A DNA stretch of 27,592 bases, from the IMG/VR virus record IMGVR_UViG_3300010155_001747, positions 1-27,592 of that record. One strand, written 5' to 3'. The notes under the pieces were generated by a model, which searched no databases, was not told the origin of the DNA, and saw only the letters and a program-made list of their open reading frames with translations. Below, in pieces: positions 1-9,755 of this stretch. Source of the stretch: a virus. The position numbers and the translations under genes are program-made. The first letter of the stretch is position 1. Each line of letters starts with the position of its first letter.

Positions 1-68
1 ACGATTTGGTTTGGACTTCTGTAAAGAAAGTTCTTGTCGGAGCTAAAGTTATGAAGGAAGAATCATGA
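1..68 (+). CDS. C-terminal end of an upstream late gene (5' partial)
   Basis: An open frame enters from the left edge, with its first complete codon at position 3, and ends at TGA 66-68. Only 21 residues are visible, ending in KVMKEES. The next gene starts inside this stop (ATGA at 65-68), the same coupling seen elsewhere in this genome, which supports this as a real gene end. The fragment is too short to assign a function. It is lysine- and valine-rich and broadly resembles the small protein that follows, so the two could be related, but this is not demonstrable from 21 residues. Confidence 0.55.
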   Translation, partial: DLVWTSVKKVLVGAKVMKEES

Positions 69-220
69 GCATGTTGTCTGTGTACATAAAGAATCAGGTC
101 AAGAAGAATGGTGCTAAAGCTATCGTTCTAAAGGTCGTAGGAATGATTGTTAAAGCAACCAAGTCTAAGAAGGACGATGAGATGCTAGAGAAAATTAAAG
201 AGGTATTAAAAAATTACTAA
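65..220 (+). CDS. Small basic protein, 51 aa, unknown function
   Basis: ATG at 65 overlaps the upstream stop as ATGA, and the TAA at 218-220 is followed with no gap by the ATG of the next gene. The product is 51 aa, begins MSMLSVYIKNQ and is rich in lysine. It has a hydrophobic segment around residues 20-30 (AIVLKVVGMIV) followed by a charged, probably helical end (KKDDEMLEKIKEVL). The hydrophobic stretch is too short and too close to charges for a confident membrane call. Position at the head of the tail genes and perfect coupling on both sides support expression with the late operon. I do not recognise a family; a small head-tail or assembly accessory protein is possible but unproven. Confidence 0.7.
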   Translation: MSMLSVYIKNQVKKNGAKAIVLKVVGMIVKATKSKKDDEMLEKIKEVLKNY

Positions 221-2968
221 ATGGCAAGGAAATTCCACAAGGTAGAAGCCTTTCATGGAGGGCTGAACTCTAAATCTGATGCTCGCGATATAGGGGATAC
301 TCAATTATCTGAAGCAATAGATGTTTCTATAGATGACGTTGGAAAGATTACCAATGCTGGTAGTTTTACAACCGTTACTAACAGTGCGTCTACAAAGCCT
401 GCCGCTAATGCGTCTGCTAAAGGGTATGGATTATTCAGGTTCTCTTCTGATTATCATAAAGATTGGGATGGAAATCCTGCTACAGGAACTAGAACAGATT
501 ATCTATTAGGTTGGAGAGATGCAGATAAAAAACTCTATTGGAGTGCAGATGGTGCTGATTGGGAAACCCCTACTCATTTAGATACATCATCAGATTGGGC
601 TGGTGGAAGTGAAAACCCTCAACCTATCTTTTATAATGTTGATGGGGCTATAAGGATGTCCGACGCTGGATTTAATTCTGGTAATAATTCTCTTTGGATT
701 GGAGCTATAGATAGGACTCTATTTACAGATGCTTCAACAACAATCGATGTAAAAGAATGGTTTAAAACATTACAAGAGCTGACTGCCCCTATACAAGGAT
801 ATACTACTAAAACTGCTCCCAATAGTCTTGTGGGTACTGAGAGGGTTCACTGGCATATTAGGAATATAAGAGAGTCAACAACTTCTGTTCCTGCGTTTGA
901 TAGTGCATCTGCGTGGACTATGACAGATACTGCTGGGGAACATCTTCAGACTCAATCTAGACAAGGTGGTGGATTTGAAGGAGCGTTTTATAGGAGATTG
1001 GGTTGGAAGTTAGTAAATGAGAATGATGATGATGCTGAACAAAAAAACTACTGGACATCTCCTGATTTTTCTAATTCTACTGTAATATCAACTGGAAAGG
1101 CTGCTTATGTTGCTCTTAGGCTTGAAGATATGGATAACAGAGATATGTGGATGGGAACACATTCTAAAATTGTTGATGAGAATCAGGCGTGGTCTATCAC
1201 TCTTTCTAATCCTAAGATTCAGTTATACGATGCTTCTGACAATTGGATTAGATGGGAAATTCCATTAACTAATCTCTTTCTCGCTGACCCTGGTGAGTGG
1301 GTTGTTCTTGAGCTTCCATATGATGAAGTTACAGAAAAGAGCGGTTCTGGAGATAGTACGTTAACTCCTATTAAGTTTAGTTTTATTACTGATATGGCTA
1401 TTGATTTAACTGGTGGTGGAAGTGTAACTACTTCATCAGATTTTACTGATTCGGCTGTACCTGTGATGCAGATTTCTGATTTGAGAATAGGAGATACTGA
1501 GAAAACAGGTTCCTCTGGTGCTAAAGGGTCTAAGAAGTTTGCTTACTCCTTTGTATATGATGAAAATGATAGTGCTGAAAGTTTATTATTCTCAATGCCT
1601 ACGCAGGCTGTGAGCCTACATCCAAATGATTTTGGATATAAGATTGGTATTACGGGACACGTTAGAAATGCATGGACGAATAAAAGAATTACTGGTGCAA
1701 ATCTATATATGATAGAGGATGATGTCCCATATAGGATAGCTCAGTTAAATTTTATCAAGGGTTTAAAAGGTTCTTGGGAGTCTGAGTTTCCTGCTGATAA
1801 GCTGGGTTCTTCAGTAGACGCATTTGCTACGGAGCATACCTCGGGTAGTAAATCCAATTCAATAGAGACTACTGGACTTCCACTTCTTGAATCTTATGAA
1901 TCTTTGAATGGGTTTAAACCTACTGTTGATACGATTTCAGCTAAGTATAAGACAGCAGTTGTTCTTAACAGGAAGGTTTATATAGGCAATATAGAGCAGA
2001 ATGGAAAAAAGTACGGGGACAGGATGATTAAATCTGTAACCAATTCTTTTGATTGTTTTCCTTCTGTTGGTAGAGAGATAGATGTAGTTGTTAATGATGG
2101 TGATGATATTATTAAGTTAGAAACTTACGCAGACAGGATTCTTCAGTTTAAAAGAGGAGTTATGTATTTAATCAATGCGACTAAAGTTGCGGAGTTTTTA
2201 GAAGATACTTTTGTTGGTAAGGGAGTTGTTCACCCAGGGGCTGTTTGTAAAACAGACTTTGGTATTGCATGGGTAAATGAAAATGGGTGTTATCTATATG
2301 ACGGGCAGAAGGTTAATAATTTAACAGAAGGTGCTATCCATGAAGATGATTGGGCTAATCATGTTAATGTAAATAGCCAGATATTTTATTATCCTAACAA
2401 GAGGAAACTATTTGTAACTGGTGATTGGAGCGATGAGGGTACTGCGTCAGATGATATGTATGAGTATTGTTTAACCACTAATGGATGGACTAAGATAAAG
2501 GAAAGGGCACCAGCTTCTACAACAAATTATGTTTTAGACGTTGATAATATTATTAAAACACTTGATAGTTCTGGCAATATAAAGAAGTGGGATGACACAG
2601 TACAGTCTTCTACCTCTTATGAGGTTAGAACTGGAGATATAGATTTTGGGAATCCTGGCACAGTGAAGAGAGTATATGGAGTATATCTTACTTATAAATC
2701 TCCTTCAGATACAAATATATATGCTACATTTGATACAAACGGAGGAACTACTTATGGGTATGATTTTGAAGATGGAACTAATTATGAATCAAATACTCTT
2801 CAAGGTACAGGTAGTTCATGGTCTGAAGCTGTCTTGAGACCAGATACATCGTCTGAGTCTAATAATATAAAGTCTTTTCAGTTAAAGTTAGCTGCGACTG
2901 CAACTGTACCTTCTACATTTGAGATTAATGATATGACTATTGTATACAGAGAGAGGTCTATCCGATAA
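221..2968 (+). CDS. Tail nozzle / gp10-like stabilisation protein (putative)
   Basis: A 915-aa protein starting MARKFHKVEAFHGGLN. The N-terminal pattern (GGLNSKSDARDI, then DVSIDDVGKITNAGS) resembles the first strand of podovirus tail-nozzle and P22 gp10-type stabilisation proteins, which open with a GG-N-x-x-x-D-x-R segment. In the second half the stretch HPGAVCKTDFGIAWVNENG followed by YLYDGQKV resembles repeated beta-propeller blades of the same families. There is no signal peptide or obvious membrane segment, as expected for a beta-rich virion protein. It follows the 51-aa gene with no spacer and overlaps the fibre gene by one base (TAATG). No strong Shine-Dalgarno lies close to the ATG, so translation probably depends on coupling. 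The family assignment rests on short motifs and context; a generic tail or baseplate protein is the alternative. Confidence 0.6.
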   Translation: MARKFHKVEAFHGGLNSKSDARDIGDTQLSEAIDVSIDDVGKITNAGSFTTVTNSASTKPAANASAKGYGLFRFSSDYHKDWDGNPATGTRTDYLLGWRDADKKLYWSADGADWETPTHLDTSSDWAGGSENPQPIFYNVDGAIRMSDAGFNSGNNSLWIGAIDRTLFTDASTTIDVKEWFKTLQELTAPIQGYTTKTAPNSLVGTERVHWHIRNIRESTTSVPAFDSASAWTMTDTAGEHLQTQSRQGGGFEGAFYRRLGWKLVNENDDDAEQKNYWTSPDFSNSTVISTGKAAYVALRLEDMDNRDMWMGTHSKIVDENQAWSITLSNPKIQLYDASDNWIRWEIPLTNLFLADPGEWVVLELPYDEVTEKSGSGDSTLTPIKFSFITDMAIDLTGGGSVTTSSDFTDSAVPVMQISDLRIGDTEKTGSSGAKGSKKFAYSFVYDENDSAESLLFSMPTQAVSLHPNDFGYKIGITGHVRNAWTNKRITGANLYMIEDDVPYRIAQLNFIKGLKGSWESEFPADKLGSSVDAFATEHTSGSKSNSIETTGLPLLESYESLNGFKPTVDTISAKYKTAVVLNRKVYIGNIEQNGKKYGDRMIKSVTNSFDCFPSVGREIDVVVNDGDDIIKLETYADRILQFKRGVMYLINATKVAEFLEDTFVGKGVVHPGAVCKTDFGIAWVNENGCYLYDGQKVNNLTEGAIHEDDWANHVNVNSQIFYYPNKRKLFVTGDWSDEGTASDDMYEYCLTTNGWTKIKERAPASTTNYVLDVDNIIKTLDSSGNIKKWDDTVQSSTSYEVRTGDIDFGNPGTVKRVYGVYLTYKSPSDTNIYATFDTNGGTTYGYDFEDGTNYESNTLQGTGSSWSEAVLRPDTSSESNNIKSFQLKLAATATVPSTFEINDMTIVYRERSIR

Positions 2969-5814
2969 TGCCTGCTGAAAAATCAACAAGACGAGCAAGA
3001 CATGAACAGGCTACAATTCCGAGAACTAAGAGGGGTGTACCCAACCCTAATTCAGGCTCATTAGGAGACCAGACTTTTACACAACGTCCTGATGGAGGAC
3101 TATCTCACTTGGTAAAAGGAGAAACTGGGTGGGTTGAGATGTCTACTTCTAATGCTAGTTTTTCTGGGGGAGCAGTGGCTAGCCAACCATCAATTGTATC
3201 TACATCTGTGTCCGCTGGCGCTGGGGGAGCAACAAGTGGAGCTATCAAGTCTCACTCAGATTTAGATGATTTAAGTAATGATGACCATTCTCAGTATATG
3301 CATATCTCTACAGCAAGGACAGTATCAGCAAGTCACACTTTTAGCAATACTAATCCGTTTGTTATTGGTAATACTACTCTTGTTCCTAATCTTAACGCTG
3401 ATAAAGCAGACGGATATGACTTTAACCAAGATGTCAGTACAAATGGTACACCCTCATTTACTACATTAACCACACCTAGATTGATTAGCATTGCTGATAT
3501 TACTCTTGAACCAGGTGGCTCTGATGTTCTTCCTCTTGGAAGCAGTGATATTGATTTGGGTGATTACAATAGAAAGTTCCGTTCATTGTACGCATCCGAA
3601 CTTGTAGTAGAGACTCTAGTAGCTCAAGACATATTAGCTACTATTGGTGGGAGGATAATGGTAGCTCCTACGACTAAGCTCATAGCTGACTTAGCATCTG
3701 GTGCAACTACAATGGATGTAGAGCATAATAATATTACTGGAAAGTATGTTATAATGAAGACGGCTCCTGCAGGCTCAGCTCAACAGGAAGTATTTAAGAT
3801 GAGTGCTAGTTCTCCTTCAAGTATTACTGGTGGATATAGATACAACATAACAAGTAGGAACTTAGATTCAACGGGAGCAAATGCTTGGGTAGATGGTGAT
3901 GCGGTTTGTTCACTTGGTAGTGCTGCGGGTGAAGGATTTATAGACCTTACCAGTACATCCACAATTTTAAGTCACGCTGGGCCTACAATGGGTATATATG
4001 CACGAACAGGTACTTCTAATTGGAATGATTTGAAGCCTACGGTAGCTGTGGGACAACTCTCTAGCTACGTTGATTATGGTGGAACTGACAAATTTGGAAT
4101 AGCTATTGGAAACGACCTTACTCTTGCAGTTACTGGTGGGTTTAAAGGACTCACGGCTGATAACACCAATGGTCTAAGGATGTTTAATACTCCTATAGAA
4201 TTGTATAGCAGTACTGAAAAGAAAGTAAAACTCACTTCTGATGGAGTAATGAAGATTGGGCGTTATCTTGATAATACTGCGAGTGGGTCTGAAGACGCAA
4301 GGCTTTCATGGGATGGTAGTAACCTCACAATTAAAGGAACTCTTATCTTAGCTAATGGAGAGACGATTGACGGCCCTGGTATGACATGGAGAGGTGCGTG
4401 GTCAGCTTCTAGTGTTGCATACGCTAAGAACGATGCAGTCTCACATATCTCAAAGTCTTGGATAACTGATACAGCACATACTTCAGCAGCAAGTGGAGGT
4501 ACGGTGGGGCCACCTGGAACTGGAAGTTATTGGGATTTAATTGCAGACCAGGGCACACAGGGTACTCAGGGTACTCAGGGTGAAACTGGCTCACAGGGTG
4601 AAACTGGCTCACAAGGTGAAGCTGGCTCACAGGGTGAAACTGGCTCACAGGGTATACAAGGTATACAAGGTGTACAGGGGATACAGGGTGATGCGGGAGT
4701 AGCTGGGTCAAGAGGTAGTAGACATTATTATCTTGTTTCAACTGCGGAAGCATGGTCTGATGATGCAGCTTGGGCTGTTTTGGATAGCCCTCAGATTATA
4801 CGAGATACTGTTACTCAATATAAAGTAGGAGATTGGTCAACCACAAAGTATTTATATACTGGGAGTAATCCTGGAACTTGGACTACAGTTTCTCAGGTAA
4901 TAGATGGTAACTTAATAGTACATGGCACAATTGGTGCTGATATGATGGATACTGGAGGTCTTATAGTAAGGACGGCAGCATCTGCGACTACTAGAATGGA
5001 GTTAGACGGAGTATCTAATTCTTTAAGTTTGATAGAATATAAAGGGGCAGATAAGGTTAGAGTTCTTATAGATGATAACGACACTCCACCATCGATATTG
5101 GAATCAACAGCGACATATACCAGCCCAGACGCATGGAACTCTGGCACCGTCGCACCCAATACATCTTCTTCACCTGTAGAAGTTTATAGTGCTTCACGTA
5201 GTTTACCAGCAGGTAGAGATGCTAAGTATACTGCCGTAGTTACTTATACTACTATACCCAGTGGAGATGCATCGTATTATTTGGTAATGCAGGGAAGTAC
5301 TGATGACAGTACTTTTGTTGATATATATACAAAACATGTTAATGACCCTGCTAGTGGAGCTACGACAAATGTATATTTTCCAACTATGGGATACACTTAC
5401 CATCGTATAAAGGGTAAATTTTTAAATGACAACGGTTCCAATGCTACTAATTATTCTGTATCATCACAGGTAACTCTAGTATATGACCAGAGAACGGAAC
5501 TCAATCAAGGTGGATGCTCATGGATGGGAAGGTATGGGTGGTCAAGGCTTGGTGCTCCTGCAGTAGCTGCAGCTCTCTCTACTGTAACGCATGGTAAATC
5601 AGTTTTTGAATCATATGGGACTGCTGACTTTTGGCAAGTTGACAGTGGAGGGCAAAACACTGGTGGGAACTTAATGAATTTTACTTTATCTGGAGACCCT
5701 ACTAAGGCTTGGACTATGTATATGGAGTCTGATGGTGATTTAATTATTGTTAATGGTGCTGGTAAGGGAATGAGAGTATCTTATGTCAGCGGTGGAGTTT
5801 CAACAGTGTCGTAG
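2968..5814 (+). CDS. Tail fibre / receptor-binding protein with collagen-like domain
   Basis: A 948-aa modular fibre. Near the N-terminus a segment with [19 protein letters not shown] and GWVEM is typical of phage fibre anchors. A motif [16 protein letters not shown], common in phage tail fibres, follows at about residues 98-113. Residues around 473-527 (WRGAWS...YAKNDAV...YWDLIADQG) resemble carbohydrate-binding module 5/12 folds. Residues 529-582 are 18 uninterrupted Gly-X-X triplets ([12 protein letters not shown] types), a collagen-like trimeric stalk. After it, [17 protein letters not shown] resembles a motif seen in fibre and tip proteins, then a variable beta-rich C-terminal region that probably contacts the host. 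The gene ends with tandem stops TAG TAA. Role as the host-recognition fibre is inferred from architecture; the receptor is unknown. Confidence 0.8.
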   Translation: MPAEKSTRRARHEQATIPRTKRGVPNPNSGSLGDQTFTQRPDGGLSHLVKGETGWVEMSTSNASFSGGAVASQPSIVSTSVSAGAGGATSGAIKSHSDLDDLSNDDHSQYMHISTARTVSASHTFSNTNPFVIGNTTLVPNLNADKADGYDFNQDVSTNGTPSFTTLTTPRLISIADITLEPGGSDVLPLGSSDIDLGDYNRKFRSLYASELVVETLVAQDILATIGGRIMVAPTTKLIADLASGATTMDVEHNNITGKYVIMKTAPAGSAQQEVFKMSASSPSSITGGYRYNITSRNLDSTGANAWVDGDAVCSLGSAAGEGFIDLTSTSTILSHAGPTMGIYARTGTSNWNDLKPTVAVGQLSSYVDYGGTDKFGIAIGNDLTLAVTGGFKGLTADNTNGLRMFNTPIELYSSTEKKVKLTSDGVMKIGRYLDNTASGSEDARLSWDGSNLTIKGTLILANGETIDGPGMTWRGAWSASSVAYAKNDAVSHISKSWITDTAHTSAASGGTVGPPGTGSYWDLIADQGTQGTQGTQGETGSQGETGSQGEAGSQGETGSQGIQGIQGVQGIQGDAGVAGSRGSRHYYLVSTAEAWSDDAAWAVLDSPQIIRDTVTQYKVGDWSTTKYLYTGSNPGTWTTVSQVIDGNLIVHGTIGADMMDTGGLIVRTAASATTRMELDGVSNSLSLIEYKGADKVRVLIDDNDTPPSILESTATYTSPDAWNSGTVAPNTSSSPVEVYSASRSLPAGRDAKYTAVVTYTTIPSGDASYYLVMQGSTDDSTFVDIYTKHVNDPASGATTNVYFPTMGYTYHRIKGKFLNDNGSNATNYSVSSQVTLVYDQRTELNQGGCSWMGRYGWSRLGAPAVAAALSTVTHGKSVFESYGTADFWQVDSGGQNTGGNLMNFTLSGDPTKAWTMYMESDGDLIIVNGAGKGMRVSYVSGGVSTVS
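4561..4686 (+). repeat. Tandem DNA repeats encoding collagen-like triplets
   Basis: Two 9-bp units at 4561-4578 are followed by four near-identical 18-bp units at 4579-4650 (two triplets each, Gly-Glu-Thr/Ala then Gly-Ser-Gln). Four degenerate 9-bp units follow at 4651-4686. The 18-bp units differ at only one or two positions, so the stalk can lengthen or shorten by slippage or recombination without loss of frame. Confidence 0.9.
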
Positions 5815-5868
5815 TAAAATGGTTATCTTTAGAGGAGCAGGAATATTAAATTCTAGACAGGAGATATT

Positions 5869-6759
5869 ATGAAAGGGATGCAATCATATCTTAGTGGTCT
5901 TCAAAATCAGTATCAAGATATTGCTGGAGGAGCTGGTAAAGCAACAGAAGCTCTTGGTTCTTATTTCGGAAAGACGAGAACAATTAGGGAAAAGGGTGCT
6001 TTTTGGAATCAAGCAGCTGACGCTGGTTTTAGTTTGTGGCAGGGATATCAAGAAGGCAAAGCAGAGCATGAAGAGTTTGCAGAAGCGGCTGAGGAATACG
6101 GGTTTGAGTATGAAAAGCCTGAAGGTATATTAGAAACGTGGAAAGGTGTATCTGACGAAACTCTTGATAAGACTTTTGCAAGACAAACTGAAAAAGGATG
6201 GCAAACAATGTCTGGGAAAGAACTCCGTAATGTTTCTGATATATATAAAATAGGAGGAAGAGAAGCTGTCGGAGATATTGAAGATTATGGTCAGGGAGGA
6301 ACATTCTCTGAAGCTATGGGAGATTATGTTTATGACGTTGCTGGTAAAAATTATCTTTCACAAGAACAAATAGATAAATTAGAGGCAACTGCTAAATACG
6401 AACAGAACTTTCCTGCCCCATCACAATATAAGAATATTCAGAGTAAGGTTGATACTCAAATGAAAGCATCAGGGAGTTTTGACCAAGCTAAAATAGATTA
6501 TGATAAAGCCCGTGGAGTTTACGGTTCAGAAGCGTTACAGAAGATGAGGGCTAGGCCTGCGAGTGAGAGAGAGAAGTTAGGAAAAGTAGCAAAACCAGGT
6601 GAGTTACTAGGAAAGGATGAGTTTGAATGGCAAAGAAGAGACCCCTCGGGTAATCCAATAGGGGAAATTGAGACAGTTGAATATAAACCAATGAGCCTCT
6701 GGGATGAATTGATTGACGAAAGAAATCGGTTTTCCTTCCATGGACAGTCGAGGAACTAG
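5869..6759 (+). CDS. Putative virion/internal protein, 296 aa
   Basis: A 296-aa hydrophilic protein with a good Shine-Dalgarno (AGGAG) about 5 bases before the ATG. It begins MKGMQSYLSGLQNQYQDIAGG and is rich in Gly, Glu, Lys and aromatic residues, with predicted helices (for example QAADAGFSLWQGYQEGKAEHEEFAEAAEEYG at about 48-78, quoted here as a region rather than a motif). No enzyme motif or membrane segment is visible. It lies between the tail fibre and a run of probable ejected proteins, so a virion or assembly role is inferred. The stop is TAG, with an in-frame TAA two codons later. I do not recognise a family. The last dozen residues (FSFHGQSRN end) are unlike the rest, but I could not show a frameshift. 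Confidence 0.65.
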   Translation: MKGMQSYLSGLQNQYQDIAGGAGKATEALGSYFGKTRTIREKGAFWNQAADAGFSLWQGYQEGKAEHEEFAEAAEEYGFEYEKPEGILETWKGVSDETLDKTFARQTEKGWQTMSGKELRNVSDIYKIGGREAVGDIEDYGQGGTFSEAMGDYVYDVAGKNYLSQEQIDKLEATAKYEQNFPAPSQYKNIQSKVDTQMKASGSFDQAKIDYDKARGVYGSEALQKMRARPASEREKLGKVAKPGELLGKDEFEWQRRDPSGNPIGEIETVEYKPMSLWDELIDERNRFSFHGQSRN

Positions 6760-6767
6760 GTGAGATA

Positions 6768-7259
6768 ATGGAACCTATAAGCGCAACCACAGCATTCGCA
6801 GTTTACACAGTGGGTAAACTTGCTATAAACGCATTACAGGGATGGCAGCAGAGAGGTGCAAATCGGGACTTAGCCTCTGGAATAGAAAAGGGACTAGTTC
6901 AATTAGGTGGCTCCTTACCTGATGCGCGAGAGGCTGCTTATGGGAAAATGGAGATAGCATCCGAGAAAATGGCTCACTCAACTGACAAGTTATTAACCTC
7001 AGTCTCAACAAAATTATCAGATGCGTACGCTACTATTAGAGACACTGGTGGTTCTCTTGCTAAAAATTATCGGAGTATTCAAGCAGAAGATAGGGCAAAG
7101 AAAAGTTTGTGGGATTCATATTCACAGGGTATGAAGGATATAGATTTAGCAGGGCAAGATATGAATATTGAGGCATTTAAAGAACTATTTGCTGGAGTCG
7201 CTTCAACACAAAGAAGGAAATCTGATATGGAAGCTAAGATTAAAAGGTTAAGAGGATAA
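6768..7259 (+). CDS. Putative internal virion protein, 163 aa
   Basis: A 163-aa protein beginning MEPISATTAFAVYTVGK, preceded by AGGTGA at good spacing. The N-terminus is a short hydrophobic, alanine-rich helix (about residues 5-22). The rest is long amphipathic helix with a heptad-like pattern (EIASEKMAHSTDKLLTS region, then a lysine-rich end). This layout, a small protein with a hydrophobic N-terminus and helical remainder placed before larger virion proteins, is like the smallest ejection proteins of podoviruses (the T7 gp14 position). That comparison is by size and order only; sequence similarity to gp14 is not established. Confidence 0.6.
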   Translation: MEPISATTAFAVYTVGKLAINALQGWQQRGANRDLASGIEKGLVQLGGSLPDAREAAYGKMEIASEKMAHSTDKLLTSVSTKLSDAYATIRDTGGSLAKNYRSIQAEDRAKKSLWDSYSQGMKDIDLAGQDMNIEAFKELFAGVASTQRRKSDMEAKIKRLRG

Positions 7260-7263
7260 TACG

Positions 7264-9750
7264 ATGGCAGAAACCAATCCATATATGTTTACTGAAAGAT
7301 TTACCTCTGCAACTGGAGCAAACTTTTTAAGTGCATTAGCATCTATAGAAAGGATGTACAGGTTAGAGCGACAAAAGGATGATACTTTCAGACAAAATTA
7401 TCTATTACAGGAAAGAAGACTTAATGTTGAAGCAAGTCTTTGGGACAAGAGACTAACAGCACAGAAAACGCGTGAAGAAGGTCTCTTGCAAACTCAGATT
7501 ACTGCTGAAGCAACACAAAGGGAGGCTGATAGGGCTCTTAAGTTTCAAGAATCACATATAGATACGTTAAATCAGCTAGCTAATGACCAACAAAGGTTAT
7601 ACGAATCTGAAGTAGATAAGTTAGAGGTACAGAAATGGAGTATAAACGACCTTCAGAGTCTTCCATATCAGGAAACTACCTCAGGTGGTAAGGACATAAT
7701 GGATTCTATTGAAGAGCTTAGAAAAAGCAGAACTACTCTTTTATCTAAAGATAACTTGGCTATGACGGATATGCTTAAAGCTAGTGAAATAAGACGTGAC
7801 ATGACGGAACAACAGCTACTTATGGTTAGAAACTTATCTGAGACAGCTAAAGAAGTAGACTTTTATTTATCTAATAATACTCCAATGTGGTTTCAAGACT
7901 CTAGACAATCCAATCCTTCTCTAAATGATAGTGAAATAGTAGCTCTACAAGAGAATTACTTTGTAGATGATATTGAAATGCAGGAATTATTTAAGAGGAT
8001 TGATGTCAAAGGTAGTCCTACTCAAGGAATTTCGACTCATAAAGGATTGCAACTAAGGGTTGCGAATATGGTTAGGGCACAGACAGACCCTGAATACACT
8101 AAGTTAAAGTCGACTTTAGAAGTTGTGGACGCTATAAATTTAAAAAATCAAAAAGATTTTGATAGTAGCATTGGAAATTTAAATGGATTTATGGAAGCGG
8201 CTCTAGAAGAGAATGGCGCATGGGCTAGAAGTGTTTTAAAATTTCTTCCTAATTTAAAGTTTAGTGACAAGGTACAACTATCAGACCATATGAGTGAGTT
8301 CGTTGGAGATGTAAATGCAAGGATTGCGTCAGCGCATAAGAAACTAGGTAAAGGAAATGAGACTGATGTGGGTTTAGCTGTGATACAAGCTGGTAACGAT
8401 ATACTAGGTATTCTAGCTCAACCTGAGGTTGAACAAATTGAGCTTCTTTCACAGATGGTAAATACGATTAATGATGCTATTTCTCTTGGTGGAGCTACAC
8501 CTTCTGCTGATGAATCCGCAGTTGCTGTAATGGTTTTTGAGGAGCTTCAAAAAGCTGGAGTTCTTAATGGATTTATTGATACTGAGGGCGGCGAGTGGAT
8601 GAGGACATTAACAGATGCTCAAAAGAATATAGATAGTAATAATGCAGAAATTTTGATTGCACGCACGACAAAAAAAGACCTATACAAGATGCGAATGGTT
8701 GGAGAAATAACTGAGGAAGAGCTTGAAGAAGTAATAAAAGGCCCGAAAGAAAAGACAGAGAATGAAGCTAAAACTACTGAAGAAAATAAATTAGAGCATC
8801 CGAATGGCATGTCAATTCTAAATTTAGAGACACAAAAGGTAGAAGACCGTGATGGCAATGCTCTAAGAGATGCTTCTCTTTTAGAACTGGGTGAGACTAT
8901 TTTTCTTTCTGGCACTGATGAGCAAAAAGAAAAGTGGGGAGAGGCGTTAGATGAATACCAATCACATATTATGGGTACAGCACCTGACATTAATGCTCAA
9001 ATAGATAATATGTATAACTTAGACTTACCATTTAATGAATGGAATTATACGGGAGGCGGAGAGTCGTCCTTCGGGATTGACAAAAGTTTAACTTTGAATA
9101 ATATATTACAGAATAAGCTGACAGGTGGGAATGAGGAAAATACTATTCTAGAGGATGATGATGGAAATATTGTTCAAACTGACCAGGATTATATAGATAG
9201 TCTTTTTAGTTCATTGAGTAATACTGAAGAAGACAGATTAAATTTAAGTAGAGATAGGATGACACAAGAAGCTTTGGACAGCGCGTCAGGAAATGATGAA
9301 GTGCTTGCTTCTCTTGACTATATGGGGAACTGGGTTTTTGATGATTATACTAAAGGATTCACAATAGGTAATTTCTTTGAAGAAATTGGTGGAGGGGAGC
9401 CCTTATTTCTAAACACAGCTACTGGAGAACGAAGAACTGGATTAGAAATGACCATGAGGATGCAATCTGGAGAAGCAGGAGAGTTTGCTAATGGAATGGA
9501 CTTGAAAAAGTTTCTAGATTACCAGACTGTACTTAAAAATGAGTGGGAAAAGGACGCTGATATTAGGGTTCTTACTAGGGAATTAGAGAAGAAACGAGAA
9601 AGGGTAAATAGAATAGAAAAAAATATGAAAAGGACTACTAGCTCTAGGAATAAAAAAGAACTAGAACGTCTTAAAGAAGAGATGAGGAATCTAGCAGTAA
9701 AGATTGATGTGTCTCGCGGTGCTACGATTTCTGAAACACGCGCCTTCTGA
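7264..9750 (+). CDS. Coiled-coil internal virion / ejection-like protein, 828 aa
   Basis: An 828-aa largely helical, strongly charged protein beginning MAETNPYMFTERFTSATG, 4 bases after the previous stop. It has coiled-coil-like heptads at about residues 30-130 (many Arg, Glu, Gln and Leu) and again at about 755-815, near ELEKKRERVNRIEKN. A hydrophilic Glu/Lys/Thr linker near residues 490-515 separates two larger helical parts. No catalytic motif, signal peptide or membrane segment is visible. Its position, immediately before the giant protein and after the small hydrophobic one, matches the order of internal or ejected proteins in podoviruses, and I infer a DNA-ejection or scaffold-like virion role. 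Family unrecognised. Confidence 0.65.
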   Translation: MAETNPYMFTERFTSATGANFLSALASIERMYRLERQKDDTFRQNYLLQERRLNVEASLWDKRLTAQKTREEGLLQTQITAEATQREADRALKFQESHIDTLNQLANDQQRLYESEVDKLEVQKWSINDLQSLPYQETTSGGKDIMDSIEELRKSRTTLLSKDNLAMTDMLKASEIRRDMTEQQLLMVRNLSETAKEVDFYLSNNTPMWFQDSRQSNPSLNDSEIVALQENYFVDDIEMQELFKRIDVKGSPTQGISTHKGLQLRVANMVRAQTDPEYTKLKSTLEVVDAINLKNQKDFDSSIGNLNGFMEAALEENGAWARSVLKFLPNLKFSDKVQLSDHMSEFVGDVNARIASAHKKLGKGNETDVGLAVIQAGNDILGILAQPEVEQIELLSQMVNTINDAISLGGATPSADESAVAVMVFEELQKAGVLNGFIDTEGGEWMRTLTDAQKNIDSNNAEILIARTTKKDLYKMRMVGEITEEELEEVIKGPKEKTENEAKTTEENKLEHPNGMSILNLETQKVEDRDGNALRDASLLELGETIFLSGTDEQKEKWGEALDEYQSHIMGTAPDINAQIDNMYNLDLPFNEWNYTGGGESSFGIDKSLTLNNILQNKLTGGNEENTILEDDDGNIVQTDQDYIDSLFSSLSNTEEDRLNLSRDRMTQEALDSASGNDEVLASLDYMGNWVFDDYTKGFTIGNFFEEIGGGEPLFLNTATGERRTGLEMTMRMQSGEAGEFANGMDLKKFLDYQTVLKNEWEKDADIRVLTRELEKKRERVNRIEKNMKRTTSSRNKKELERLKEEMRNLAVKIDVSRGATISETRAF

Positions 9751-9755
9751 TTAAG

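Noticed and set aside
4424-4753. 109-codon minus-strand ORF rich in Pro, Val, His and Gln
   Set aside because: It is the complement of the collagen-like repeats, and its repetitive composition follows from that.
5819-5872. 17-codon frame between the fibre and the 296-aa gene, ending in ATGA
   Set aside because: It overlaps the next start neatly, but has no ribosome site, is very short, and its sequence looks like leader DNA.
6700-6770. Fusion of the 296-aa and 163-aa genes by a frameshift
   Set aside because: An alternative frame upstream of ATG 6768 reads LPWTVEELGEI in phase with the 163-aa gene, but the ATG has a proper ribosome site and no homopolymer or slippery site marks a shift.
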